From Labilithrix sp. (GTDB taxonomy: Bacteria > Myxococcota_A > Polyangia > Polyangiales > Polyangiaceae): a stretch of 64,000 bases of DNA. Made by a program: the position numbers and the translations under genes. A model generated the notes under the pieces. The model was not told the DNA's origin, did not search any database, and saw only the letters and a program-made list of their open reading frames with translations. This document shows positions 24,573 to 33,941 of the stretch, piece by piece (position 1 is the first letter of the stretch; each line of letters opens with the position of its first letter). The DNA is taken from assembly GCA_019637155.1 (NCBI GenBank), contig JAHBWE010000028.1:48241-112240 (forward strand). The letters are read 5' to 3'.

Positions 24573-26582
24573 GTGCATACACTGCGCACCTTATCTCTTA
24601 TCACCTTTACACTGGGGCTCGCGGCGGCTTGTGCGACTGGGGCGGATGAGGCGGGGGCGGATGCGTCCGAGCTCTCGGCTGTCCATCAGGCGCAGATCGC
24701 GACGCGGGTCTACCGGAAGCTCGTCGGGCGTGATCCGACCGCGGCCGAGATCCGCGCGCTCCGCGAGGCGACCCTCGACGAGATGGTCGACCACGTGCTC
24801 GCGTCGGAGGACTACGCGCGGAATGGGTTCTTCTCGTTCCAGCGTGACCGGCTCCTCCTCCATCGCGACGGGGACGACAACTGGCGGAGACGATCGCTCG
24901 GCGACTACTGCGCGCTGAAGCTCGATCTCGAAGACGTCGCGCGCGCCGACCAGGACGGCGCCGGCTACTACGAGATCCTCCGCTACCGCGATCGCTGGCT
25001 CTCGATCACCGACGCGAGCCTCGGGATCCCTGTCGCGTGCCTCGCCGAGAAGGTCGGCCCCCTCAAGAAGGCGATGAACCTCCCCGGCGGAGCCGCGACC
25101 GCGACGCCGACCGCGCAGACCTGCGCGAGCCGGCTCAACTCGCGCGCCGCCTTCAAGACCGCGCTCGGCGCGCTCCCGACGAGCGCGAACGAGCAGCCGA
25201 TGCTGACCACCGCGCCCGCCCGCACGCTCCTCGCCGACCTCCTGAAAGAGCGAGCCTTCAAGCCCGCGAGCGGCGCCGGCCCCGCCGTGGAGCTCGCGGA
25301 CGACGCGTCGGGCCGCCCCGCGCTCCGCGTCCCGAACGGCGTCGCGAACGATCGCTGCGACACGCTCGATGCGCTCGCGCCGAGCGGAGCCGCGAGCCCC
25401 ACGACCCCCGCGACCCCCACGATCCCCGTCGGCACCGCCGCGCTCGCGTTCCTCAAGGTCCGCGTTCCCGAGGTGACCGAGGGCGTCCACGGCAGCATGT
25501 ACTGGCTGTCGCGCCACGGCTCGACGCAGAAGAACCGCGATCTCCACCGCGCGCGGATGGTGTTCTTCTCGTATCTCTGCACCGAGATCAGCCCCGCGAT
25601 GGCGGCCGTCGGCGGCGGCGAGCCCGTCCACATCCCCGAGCTCGTGCCGTACTTCGATCCGGCCGACGAGCACGTGAACTCGTCCGCCAACTGTTACAAC
25701 TGCCACACTCAGGTCCAGCCGATCGCGAACTACTTCGGCGAGCTCACGAAGGGCACCGACTACACCGCGACCGCGACCCCGACCTTCTTCAGCAACTACC
25801 ACCGCGGCGACGGCTTCCGCCGGCCCGGCGGCCTCTGGAAGGGCGACGCGTTCCACCCCGACGGCGCAGGCGCGTTCGGGATGGGCGGCCTCGCCGACCT
25901 CCTCTCGAACCTCCCCGCCGCCCACGAGTGCATCGCGCGGAACGCGTGGGGATCGCTCGTCGGCTCCGGCTATCCGCTGACCGACCGCGAACGCAGCGCC
26001 GCCGTCGCCGCCTTCAAGGGCGACGGCACGTTCCGCTTCTCGAGCCTCCTCCGCCACCTCGCCGTCGAGAGCCCGCGCGGGAAGGCCTTCTTCGAGGGCG
26101 GCGAGAACGCGCTCGCGCAGGTGCAACCGCCGGCGTCCCCCGACTGCCGCGACGTCGCGTCGGTGCCCGACGACGCCGCCGACGCGCACAAGACGCTCCT
26201 CGTCGGCTCGTGCGCCGGATGCCACAGCGGCTCCGGGAGCCGCGCCTTCTTCGACCGCGTGATCGAGGGCGGCGTCTCGACCTCGGTCTTCAACCCGGAG
26301 CGACAGGTCGGGCCCGACCTCCGCTACAAGCACCTCGCCGAGTTCTACGACAACGCTTACTGCAAAGTCTGGTCGGACCAGATGCCGATCGGCGGATGGA
26401 GCTCGCCGGACGCGACCCCCGCCGACGCGATGAAGAAGAAGGCGCTCTGCTTCCTCGGCGGCAAGCGCAACGAGGCCGCGCGCGCGAGCGACGACCCGCA
26501 GATCCGCGCCCTCGACGCGCGACCTTGCGCCGGTCAGGACGGCCCGCCGAACCGCGACCCCCACCCTATTCAGCCCGATTGA
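24573..26582 (+). CDS. predicted lipoprotein with two CxxCH motifs
   Basis: A 669-aa exported protein. GTG 24573 follows an AGGGAGG ribosome-binding site and gives a signal peptide ending in LAAAC, so a lipoprotein is likely. It contains two heme-type motifs, CYNCH mid-protein and CAGCH near the C-terminus. The order (N-terminal helical region with RKLVGRDPTAAEIRALREAT, central Trp/His-rich part, C-terminal cytochrome-like motif) resembles the DUF1592/DUF1588 group of planctomycete and myxobacterial exported proteins; the assignment is tentative. First gene of a four-gene cassette. Confidence 0.7.
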   Translation: MHTLRTLSLITFTLGLAAACATGADEAGADASELSAVHQAQIATRVYRKLVGRDPTAAEIRALREATLDEMVDHVLASEDYARNGFFSFQRDRLLLHRDGDDNWRRRSLGDYCALKLDLEDVARADQDGAGYYEILRYRDRWLSITDASLGIPVACLAEKVGPLKKAMNLPGGAATATPTAQTCASRLNSRAAFKTALGALPTSANEQPMLTTAPARTLLADLLKERAFKPASGAGPAVELADDASGRPALRVPNGVANDRCDTLDALAPSGAASPTTPATPTIPVGTAALAFLKVRVPEVTEGVHGSMYWLSRHGSTQKNRDLHRARMVFFSYLCTEISPAMAAVGGGEPVHIPELVPYFDPADEHVNSSANCYNCHTQVQPIANYFGELTKGTDYTATATPTFFSNYHRGDGFRRPGGLWKGDAFHPDGAGAFGMGGLADLLSNLPAAHECIARNAWGSLVGSGYPLTDRERSAAVAAFKGDGTFRFSSLLRHLAVESPRGKAFFEGGENALAQVQPPASPDCRDVASVPDDAADAHKTLLVGSCAGCHSGSGSRAFFDRVIEGGVSTSVFNPERQVGPDLRYKHLAEFYDNAYCKVWSDQMPIGGWSSPDATPADAMKKKALCFLGGKRNEAARASDDPQIRALDARPCAGQDGPPNRDPHPIQPD

Positions 26583-26584
26583 CG

Positions 26585-27139
26585 ATGAGACTCCACTTCC
26601 TTCTCTGCCTTCCACTGACACTGACACTGACACTACTGAGCGTGGCCTGCGCCGAGCGGCCTGCCGGCGAGCCGACCGGCTCCGCCGCGAGCGAGCTCGC
26701 CGGCGACAGCCCGCGGAGCGCGCGGCGCGTGCGGCTCGAGCGGCTCGCGTCGGTCGACGCGCTCGCGCGCCTCTATCTCGGACACGGCCTGAAACGTGAC
26801 GAGCTCCTCGCGCTCGACGCGACGAGCGAAGAAGGCGTGATCGCCGCCCTGAAGGCGCGGCCCGACTTCCGCCAGCAATACGCGACGCGGCTCGGGACCT
26901 TCGGCGCGACGGAGGGCAAGGGCGCGAGCTCCAACGTCGTCGACCCGCGCGCTCCGATCGCGGACGTGTTTGGCGAGCCCAAAGACGCCGAGCGCTTCGC
27001 CCGGTGGCTCGTCTGGACGCTCGCCCCCGCCGCCGCCGACGACGTGCTCGCGAAGCACGACGCGGTGCTCGGACAGATGACCTACGACGAGCTCCTCGAC
27101 GCCGTCCGGGCCGGCGCGGCCGCGCGGAGGGGATCATGA
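26585..27139 (+). CDS. small predicted lipoprotein in the DUF1501 cassette
   Basis: A 184-aa protein with a hydrophobic signal (LPLTLTLTLLSVAC, lipid Cys) and a helical mature part, including SVDALARLYLGHGLKRDELL, which resembles the N-terminal helical region of the preceding protein. That similarity, seen by eye only, suggests a shared interaction surface. It starts 2 bp after the previous stop and overlaps the next start (ATGA). Function unknown. Confidence 0.7.
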   Translation: MRLHFLLCLPLTLTLTLLSVACAERPAGEPTGSAASELAGDSPRSARRVRLERLASVDALARLYLGHGLKRDELLALDATSEEGVIAALKARPDFRQQYATRLGTFGATEGKGASSNVVDPRAPIADVFGEPKDAERFARWLVWTLAPAAADDVLAKHDAVLGQMTYDELLDAVRAGAAARRGS

Positions 27140-27891
27140 AGCGCGTCCTCGGAGCGCTCGCGATCGCGGTCGTCGTGGCGTGCGGCGCCGCCCCCGAAGG
27201 CGACGCGAGCGACACCTCCGGCATGACGACGGGCCCCGCCGCGATCCACCCCGGCTGGTTCAAGACGCCGGAGGCGATCGTCGAGACGATGACCCGGACG
27301 TGGGAGCTCACGCTCACCGCCGACGAAGAGAGCCGCTACGTCGGCGGCCTCCGCGCGAGCCTCGGCGGCGTCAGCGTCGCGCAGCAAGGCTCTCCGATCG
27401 ATCGACCGCACGAGCTCTTCGCGCTCGCGCTCCAGTCGCTCGCCACGTTCACCGCCGAGAAGCTGGTAGCCAAGCAGATCGCGAAGACGGCGGCGGGCGA
27501 GCCGTACGTCTTCGACGGCCTCGGCCTCTCGGGCGAAGACGACGGCTGCTACGCCGACGACTCGCAGGACTGGTGCGACGCCGCCGACGGGATCTTCGTC
27601 GGCGAGCTGACCGCGCGCGGGTTCGACCCGACCGCGCCGTCGCGGAGCGACCGGAAGCGCCTGATGCACAAGATGCAGAGCATCGGCGAGTTCTTCCTGA
27701 TGGCGATCGACGACCGGACGACGATGCCCGACGGCGACCGGCACGCGCCGGCGTTCCTCGTCGACGAGGTCCTGCTCCCGAAGCTGCGCGAGGCGCCGCT
27801 CTCGGTCGAGCAGGAGAAACAAGCGTGGCAGGAGGTCATCACGACGATCCTCCTCGGCGGCTACTACTTCGACCTTCCGGCGACGGAATAG
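27136..27891 (+). CDS. predicted lipoprotein in the DUF1501 cassette
   Basis: A 251-aa lipoprotein (signal ending in VVVAC), overlapping the previous stop by four bases. The mature part has an acidic motif with cysteines (GEDDGCYADDSQDWCDAADG) that could bind a metal or form a disulfide. It resembles no family I can name. Tight spacing on both sides puts it in the cassette's operon. Confidence 0.7.
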   Translation: MKRVLGALAIAVVVACGAAPEGDASDTSGMTTGPAAIHPGWFKTPEAIVETMTRTWELTLTADEESRYVGGLRASLGGVSVAQQGSPIDRPHELFALALQSLATFTAEKLVAKQIAKTAAGEPYVFDGLGLSGEDDGCYADDSQDWCDAADGIFVGELTARGFDPTAPSRSDRKRLMHKMQSIGEFFLMAIDDRTTMPDGDRHAPAFLVDEVLLPKLREAPLSVEQEKQAWQEVITTILLGGYYFDLPATE

Positions 27892-27903
27892 CGGGAGCGA
27901 GAC

Positions 27904-29565
27904 ATGAGCCTCAGCCGTAGAGACCTCCTTCGTGCAGCCACCGCCGGCGGGATCGGCGTCCTCGGGTCGAGCTTCCTCCGCTTCGAGGACATCGCCCGCG
28001 CCGAGACGACCTCCGATCACTTCTTCCTCTTCATCGAGCTCCGCGGCGGCGTCGCCTGGAACCTCGCGACCGGCGCGCGCGACCTCGCGACGCTCCCGCT
28101 CGACGATCCGAAGGTCGTCCAGAAGATCGAGCTCAAGGCCGACGCGACGACCGCGCCGTTCACGACCGAGCAGCGGAACGCGCTCCTGAACGCCCCCGGC
28201 GCGCGCTCGCTCCACGGCAACTTCATCGTGCTGCCGTACATCGGCTCGCTCGAGGAGTCGTACCGGAAGGGCACGACGCGCCTCGGCTGCCCCTGGCGCC
28301 TCGGCCTCTCCGGTCACGCGCTCGAGGAGCACGTGAACGATATCGCCGTCGTCCACGGTGTCCGCAACATCCACAATTTCCACGGCGGCGCGAACGACGA
28401 GATCTGGTCCGGGATCTTCAACGACCGCGCCGACCAGAAGAAGAAGCACGTCGCCGCCACCCTCGCGCAGAGGCTCACCGCCGAGCGCGGGGGGCTCCTC
28501 CTCGACAACATCGTCTTCGAGGGCGCGACGTTCCCGGGCAAGACCGCGAGCGACTTCGCGACGCCGATGAAGATCGACGTCCGGTCGCTCGGGCTCCTCG
28601 CGGTCGCGCAGTCGACCGGGACGGTCGCGCCCGAGCAGCGGTTCGCCCGCGCGCGCCAGCTCGCGGAGGCGCTCGGCGATCAGACGACGCTCGGCCCCCA
28701 GCACAAGGACGCCTTCCTCGGCTACCTCTCCGCGCTCGAGAAGGGCCCCGCCGTCCAGAAGAAGCTCGCCCAGATCGCGGATCGGATCGCGACCGGCGAG
28801 GCATCGTACGACCTCGATCTCCAGGTCGACACCGCGATCACGCTGTTCGAGTCGCGCCTCACCCGCGTCGCGACGCTCTGCCTCGGCACGCCGAACGGCA
28901 TGAACCAGATCGACGGCAACGGCCTCTTCGACGGCCACTACGGCTTCTTCCACAAGGCGCCGGCCACGGCCACCTCACGCACGCGCACGTACGGCCACTA
29001 CCTCAACGTGCGGAGCGCGATGGCGTCGATCTCGCGCCTGATCAAGCTCCTCAAGTCGACGATGGTGAACGGCAAGTCGCTCTTCGAGCAGACGACCGTC
29101 GTCGTCGCGAGCGAGTTCTCGCGCCCGTCGAACTTCGTCGGCAACGAGGACGGCGGCGGCTACCTCGGCGTCGGCCACTACCACTTCAACAACGACTACA
29201 TCCTCTTCGGGAAGGGCATCAAAGGCGGCGCGTGGATCGGCGAGAACGATCCCGTCACGCAGTACTCCTACCTGACGAAGATGACGAGCCTCGACCAGCC
29301 GGATCCGACCCGGCTCGAGCAGCGCGCGCCGTCGTTCTTCACCCTCAACCCGGCGACGAACATCCGGAACGTCCCGTCCGACGCCAGGATCGAGGGCCTC
29401 GCCTGCGAGTCCCAGATCCAGTTCGTCGGCGGCGCGGAGCGTCCGATCATGCCGAAGGACATCCTCCGCACGCTCTACACCGTGGCCGGCCAAGAGAGCT
29501 TCCGCGAGAGCTACGACGGCAACTGGTTCTCGGACGCGCGCACGATCCGGCCGATCCTGGCCTGA
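27904..29565 (+). CDS. DUF1501-family protein with Tat signal
   Basis: A 553-aa exported protein. The N-terminal SRRDLLRAA is a twin-arginine signal, so it should cross the membrane folded, possibly with a cofactor. The body is DUF1501-like, distantly related to sulfatase/alkaline-phosphatase-type folds (VVHGVRNIHNFHGGANDEIW; VVVASEFSRPSN). Planctomycetes and myxobacteria often pair DUF1501 proteins with cytochrome-motif partners, as here. Enzymatic activity is unproven. The stop is 1 bp from the convergent YcaQ gene's stop. Confidence 0.8.
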   Translation: MSLSRRDLLRAATAGGIGVLGSSFLRFEDIARAETTSDHFFLFIELRGGVAWNLATGARDLATLPLDDPKVVQKIELKADATTAPFTTEQRNALLNAPGARSLHGNFIVLPYIGSLEESYRKGTTRLGCPWRLGLSGHALEEHVNDIAVVHGVRNIHNFHGGANDEIWSGIFNDRADQKKKHVAATLAQRLTAERGGLLLDNIVFEGATFPGKTASDFATPMKIDVRSLGLLAVAQSTGTVAPEQRFARARQLAEALGDQTTLGPQHKDAFLGYLSALEKGPAVQKKLAQIADRIATGEASYDLDLQVDTAITLFESRLTRVATLCLGTPNGMNQIDGNGLFDGHYGFFHKAPATATSRTRTYGHYLNVRSAMASISRLIKLLKSTMVNGKSLFEQTTVVVASEFSRPSNFVGNEDGGGYLGVGHYHFNNDYILFGKGIKGGAWIGENDPVTQYSYLTKMTSLDQPDPTRLEQRAPSFFTLNPATNIRNVPSDARIEGLACESQIQFVGGAERPIMPKDILRTLYTVAGQESFRESYDGNWFSDARTIRPILA

Positions 29566-29566
29566 C

Positions 29567-30718
29567 TCAACGCAGGGCCGCGGCGAGCGTCCCTCGCCGC
29601 GCGACGACGACGTCCTCGAGGCCCAACCAGTCGGCCATTCGACGGAGCTCGGCGCGAACCGGCTCCGCGACCGCGCCCGCGCGTCTTCCCTCCTCGAGCC
29701 ACGCGCTCTGGACGCGCAGCACGCGCGCGGCGCGGTCCGCCTTCAAGTCGACGCGCGCGACGAGCTCGTCTCCGAGCAGCACCGGCAGCACGTAGTACCC
29801 GTGCGTGCGCGCGGCCGCGGGCGTGTAGATCCCGATCCGGTAGTGGAAGTCGAAGAGCCGCAGCGCGCGCGGCCGATGCCACACGAGCGGATCGAACGGC
29901 GCGAGCAGCGCGCATCCCTCGAAGCGCCGGGCGCGCGCGTCGCGATGCCTCCACGCGGGCCGGTCCCAGCCCTCGACCGCCACCGGCTCGAGCTCGCCCT
30001 CCTCCACCAGCTCCGCGACGCGAGGGCGCGTCTCCTTCCGCGAGAGGCGAAACCAGTCCGCGAGGTCGTCCTCCGTCGCCACGCCGAGCGCGCGCGCCGC
30101 GATGCGCACGAGCTCCCGGTGCGCGTCGGCCTCGCGCGGCGTCGGCGCCGCGTGCACCTCCGCCGGCAAGACGCGCTCCGGCAGATCGTAGACGCGCTCG
30201 AACCCGGCGCGCCGCGTCGCGACGCAGAGCCGACCTTGCCAGAAGAGCGCCTCGACCGCGTGCTTGGCCTCGCTCCACACCCACCAGCCGCCCTTCGACG
30301 CCTCCGCCGACGACAGCTCCGACGCCGCGAGCGGCCCGCGGTCCCGGATCTCGCGCAGCACCCGCGCGAGGTAGCGGCGCTTCTCTCGCGCGAACCGCGC
30401 GACGTGTCCCCACGTGCCGACCCCTTCACGCGCCCGCGCCATCCGCCAGCGAAAGAGCGGCTGCGACCCGACCGGCAGCAGCGACGCCATGTGGCCCCAG
30501 TACTCGAACAGCCGATGCGTCCGCCACGCCGCCGCGTCGAGCACCCCGCGGTCATACGCACCGACCCGTGCAAAAACCGGCAGGTAATGCGCCCGCGCGA
30601 GCACGTTCACCGAATCGATCTGAACGACCCCCAACCGCTCCACGACCGCAACCCCCCTCCGCCGCCCCCCAAACCCCTGCCCTGCCACCGCAACCCGCCG
30701 CGCCTCACCAACCCTCAT
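29567..30718 (-). CDS. YcaQ-family DNA glycosylase (winged-helix, DUF1006)
   Basis: A 383-aa protein of the family that contains E. coli YcaQ (interstrand-crosslink glycosylase) and Streptomyces AZL. It has the family signature QIDSVNVLARAHYLPVFAR and a C-terminal part with AWRHRDARARRFEGCALLAPFDPLVW. ATG 30718 was chosen because a GGAGG lies about 9 nt upstream; ATG 30727 overlaps it. It removes alkylated bases or unhooks crosslinks, a fit for an organism that makes or meets DNA-damaging metabolites. No biosynthetic cluster is visible nearby. Confidence 0.85.
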   Translation of the reverse strand: MRVGEARRVAVAGQGFGGRRRGVAVVERLGVVQIDSVNVLARAHYLPVFARVGAYDRGVLDAAAWRTHRLFEYWGHMASLLPVGSQPLFRWRMARAREGVGTWGHVARFAREKRRYLARVLREIRDRGPLAASELSSAEASKGGWWVWSEAKHAVEALFWQGRLCVATRRAGFERVYDLPERVLPAEVHAAPTPREADAHRELVRIAARALGVATEDDLADWFRLSRKETRPRVAELVEEGELEPVAVEGWDRPAWRHRDARARRFEGCALLAPFDPLVWHRPRALRLFDFHYRIGIYTPAAARTHGYYVLPVLLGDELVARVDLKADRAARVLRVQSAWLEEGRRAGAVAEPVRAELRRMADWLGLEDVVVARRGTLAAALR

Positions 30719-30757
30719 CCCCACCATCCTCCCACGAATCCACGCAGCGGTTCCCAA

Positions 30758-30841
30758 GGGGCCCCAGAAGCGGGCGCGAAGCGCCCGGCGTCTTCGCCGG
30801 GCCGTGTCTGGGGTAGGGGTGTCGGGGGCAAAGCCCCCGAC
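30758..30841. repeat. dispersed multi-hairpin repeat, copy A
   Basis: Contains: outer stem CCCCAGA / TCTGGGG (30762-30768, 30807-30813); hairpin GGGCGC-GAA-GCGCCC (30772-30786); hairpin CGGCG-TCTT-CGCCG (30786-30799, flanked by CC/GG); and a perfect 9-bp hairpin GTCGGGGGC-AAA-GCCCCCGAC (30821-30841). It lies between the divergent YcaQ and surface-protein genes, 25 bp before the latter's start. A related copy occurs at 56722-56819. Confidence 0.9.
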
Positions 30842-30866
30842 GTTGGGTGCTATAGTCGCGCCCGCG

Positions 30867-33842
30867 ATGCGGCGAGGCGGCCTGTGCTGGAGGGTCCTCG
30901 CATGCGCCATCTTGCTCCTGCTCGCCCTCGTCGAGCCCGCGCGCGCCGCGTTCGATCCGACGCTGCGCTGGCACACGATCGAGACGCCCCACTTCCGCGT
31001 CACGTACTTCGACGGGCTCGAGCAGGTCGCGCAGCACGTCGCGAGCACGATGGAGAGCATCTACGGCGAGATGGTCATCGCCATGGGGTACGAGCCGCAG
31101 AAGGACAAGACCGAGGTCCTCGTCATCGATCCGACCGAGTCCGCGAACGGCTCCGCGTCCGCGCTGCCCTTCAACGCGATGCGCCTCTACGTGACGTCGC
31201 CGGAGGACCTCTCGCCGCTCGGCGACGTCGACGACTGGTACCTCGAGCTCCTCGCGCACGAGTACACGCACGTCCTCCACACCGACAACATCCGCGGGAT
31301 CCCGACGCTCGTGAACGCGGTGCTCGGCAAGACGCTCGCGCCGAACCAGATCCAGCCGCGATGGATCCTCGAGGGCTACGGCGTCTACCACGAGAGCCGG
31401 CGCACGAGCGGCGGACGCCTCCGCAACTCGATGTGGGACATGTGGCTTCGAGCGGACATGCTCGAAGGCAACATCGCCACGCTCGACCAGATGTCGAACG
31501 TCGTCCGCCGCTGGCCGCAAGGGAACCTGTTCTACCTCTACGGCTCGTACTTCATCGACTGGATCGCGCAGACGTACGGCGAAGAGGCGCTCCGGCGCGT
31601 CGCCCACGACTACGGCGGGCAGCTCATTCCGTGGGGCATCCACCGCTCCATCCGGCGCGCGACGGGGAAGACCTACGAGGAGCTCTACCCGCTCTGGATC
31701 GCGGCGATGAAGGATCGCTACGGCGCGCAGGCCGACGCGGTGAAGAAGAAGGGGATCCGCGAAGGCACGCGCCTCACGCACCACGGTCAGCTCGCGCGCT
31801 ACCCGCGCTGGATCCCGAAGGGCGCGTGGCCCGAGCACCAGGGCGGCCTCCTCTACTGGAGGGACGACGCTCACCAGCGCGTCGGCCTCTACGCGCTCGA
31901 CCTCCGCCGCGACGGCGCCGGCAACGTCGTCACGGTGAACGAAAAAGGCAGCGAGCTCGTCGCGCGCACCGCGTCGGCCGAGTCGGTCGCGACCTTCACG
32001 CCCGAGGGCGGCGTCATCTTCGGATCGGCGCAGGTCGACCGCATCGCGTTCGTCTACAACGAGCTCGAGTACCTCGCCCCTGGCGCGAAGAGCCCGTTCG
32101 GCACGCCCGACGGCGAGCGATCGGTGCTCACGCAGCCGCGCGATCGCGCGACCGATCCGAGCGTCTCGCCCGACGGCCGCCACATCGTGTTCGTCAAGAA
32201 CAACGCCGGCACGCGATCGGTCCACATCGCCGACATCGACGTGAACGCCGTCATCACCAACGAGCGCCCGCTCGTCGCGGCCGCGTTCACCGAGCAGGCG
32301 TTCACGCCGCGCTGGTCGCCCGACGGCAAACACGTCGCGTACAGCCGCTGGCGCCCGGGCGGCTACCGCGACGTCCGCTACGTCGACGTCGCGAGCGGCG
32401 CCGTGCGCGAGGTCACGTCGGACCGCGCGGTCGACGGCAACCCGTCGTTCTCCGCCGACGGGCGCTGGCTGTTCTTCCACTCGGACCGCACCGGCATCAA
32501 CAACGTCTACGCCTACGAGCTCGCCTCCGGCCGCCTGCGCCAGGTCACCAACGTCGTGAACGGCGCCTACTGCCCGGAGCCCTCGCCCGACGGCAAGACG
32601 CTCGCGTACGTCGGGTACACGTCGAAGGGCTTCGACGTCTACGCGATGCGCATCGACGAAGACGCCTGGACCGAGGCGCCCGCGTACGTCGACGACCACC
32701 CGCCGATGCCGAAGATCGAGCACAAGAAGTGGCCCTCGCGCCCGTACAGCCCGTGGCGCACGCTGATGCCGCGACGCTACGGCCTCCAGATCACCGAGGG
32801 CGCGTTCGGCCGCGCCGTGATCGTCGACGCGACCGCGACCGACATCACCGGCCGCCACACGGTCTCCGCGACGATGACGAGCGAATTCGAGCAGCCCACC
32901 CTCCAGGGCTCGCTCGGGTACACGTACGGCGGGATGTACCTCGACTACACCGGGAGCGCGTTCCGCTCGATCGCGCCGCGCGGCGGCTACGCGCTCGGCA
33001 GCTACCGGCCCACCGTGATCCAGGAGACGATGGGCGTCGCGAACACGCTCACGTACTACCAGCCGAGCTCCTACGACACGCGCACGTACGTGGTGACCCA
33101 CTCGCTCGGACGCACCGGCGCCCAGCTCCCGATGCCGATCGAGCGCCTCGATCCGTACGAGACGCCGGCGTTCCCCACCCGCGGGGTCACGAGCACGCTC
33201 CACCTCGCCTACTCGTACAGCAACGCGGAGGGCTTCCTCTGGAGCATCGGCGCCGAGCGCGGCTACGCCTACTCGATCGCGTTCGACCTCACCGATCCGC
33301 TCATCGGCGCGCAAACATCGGGTTTCGCGACGAACGCGGATTTCACGATGTACCTGCCGATGCCCTGGATCCGGCATCACACCCTCGCGCTCCACGCCGG
33401 CGCCGGCACGAGCGGCGGCGCGTTCCCCGGTCGCGGCGCCTTCTTCATCGGCAGCTTCGTCGATCTCCCCGTCGTCGACACGATCCGGAACGTCCTCATC
33501 CAGGGCGGCGTCACGCTGCGCGGATATCCGAGCGTCGTCCAGGCCGGCCGCAGCTACGCGCTCACGAACGCGGAGTACCGCTTCCCGATCGTGAACCTCG
33601 ATCGCGGACCGTCCACGCTCCCGATCTTCCTCAACCGCATCAACGGCGCGGCGTTCATCGACTACGGCAGCGCGTTCGACGACTTCCCGCTCGCGCGCTT
33701 CAAGACCGGCGTCGGCGCCGAGGCGTGGTTCGATTTCACGCTCGGCTACGTCGCCTCGTTCACCTTCCGCGCCGGCTACGCGCGCGGGCTCGCGAGCGGC
33801 GGCATCGACAAGATGTACTTCGTCGCCGCCGTTCCCTACTGA
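30867..33842 (+). CDS. surface protein: HExxH domain, TolB-like propeller, Omp85-like barrel
   Basis: A 991-aa predicted outer-membrane protein. ATG 30867 gives a signal peptide (hydrophobic to about residue 27). An M1-like gluzincin motif HEYTH lies at 131-135 with a downstream Glu in ILEGYG at 169, as in 'peptidase MA'-type proteins. Residues of about 320-640 form TolB/PD40 blades (RWSPDGKHVAYSRW, SFSADGRWLFFHSD). The C-terminal 300 residues are beta-barrel-like with LRGYPSVVQAGRSYAL and FIDYGSAFDD, as in BamA/TamA-type Omp85 ends. The protein may process and bind an envelope partner; this is inference. Confidence 0.75.
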   Translation: MRRGGLCWRVLACAILLLLALVEPARAAFDPTLRWHTIETPHFRVTYFDGLEQVAQHVASTMESIYGEMVIAMGYEPQKDKTEVLVIDPTESANGSASALPFNAMRLYVTSPEDLSPLGDVDDWYLELLAHEYTHVLHTDNIRGIPTLVNAVLGKTLAPNQIQPRWILEGYGVYHESRRTSGGRLRNSMWDMWLRADMLEGNIATLDQMSNVVRRWPQGNLFYLYGSYFIDWIAQTYGEEALRRVAHDYGGQLIPWGIHRSIRRATGKTYEELYPLWIAAMKDRYGAQADAVKKKGIREGTRLTHHGQLARYPRWIPKGAWPEHQGGLLYWRDDAHQRVGLYALDLRRDGAGNVVTVNEKGSELVARTASAESVATFTPEGGVIFGSAQVDRIAFVYNELEYLAPGAKSPFGTPDGERSVLTQPRDRATDPSVSPDGRHIVFVKNNAGTRSVHIADIDVNAVITNERPLVAAAFTEQAFTPRWSPDGKHVAYSRWRPGGYRDVRYVDVASGAVREVTSDRAVDGNPSFSADGRWLFFHSDRTGINNVYAYELASGRLRQVTNVVNGAYCPEPSPDGKTLAYVGYTSKGFDVYAMRIDEDAWTEAPAYVDDHPPMPKIEHKKWPSRPYSPWRTLMPRRYGLQITEGAFGRAVIVDATATDITGRHTVSATMTSEFEQPTLQGSLGYTYGGMYLDYTGSAFRSIAPRGGYALGSYRPTVIQETMGVANTLTYYQPSSYDTRTYVVTHSLGRTGAQLPMPIERLDPYETPAFPTRGVTSTLHLAYSYSNAEGFLWSIGAERGYAYSIAFDLTDPLIGAQTSGFATNADFTMYLPMPWIRHHTLALHAGAGTSGGAFPGRGAFFIGSFVDLPVVDTIRNVLIQGGVTLRGYPSVVQAGRSYALTNAEYRFPIVNLDRGPSTLPIFLNRINGAAFIDYGSAFDDFPLARFKTGVGAEAWFDFTLGYVASFTFRAGYARGLASGGIDKMYFVAAVPY

Positions 33843-33875
33843 AAAACAGCTGCAAATGGCTGCAGCGGAGCCGGC

Positions 33876-33898
33876 TTGTTGAAATTGATTTTCAACAA
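33876..33898 (+). promoter_or_regulatory. 9-bp inverted repeat before the Ser/Thr-linker lipoprotein
   Basis: TTGTTGAAA and TTTCAACAA separated by TTGAT, in a markedly AT-rich intergenic stretch, with CTGAAAAAC repeated at its edges (33840-33848 and 33900-33908). It could be an operator or an mRNA hairpin; no T-run follows. Confidence 0.6.
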
Positions 33899-33941
33899 CC
33901 TGAAAAACGCGGTAAGGGAGCGGCCAAGGAGATTCTTAGAG

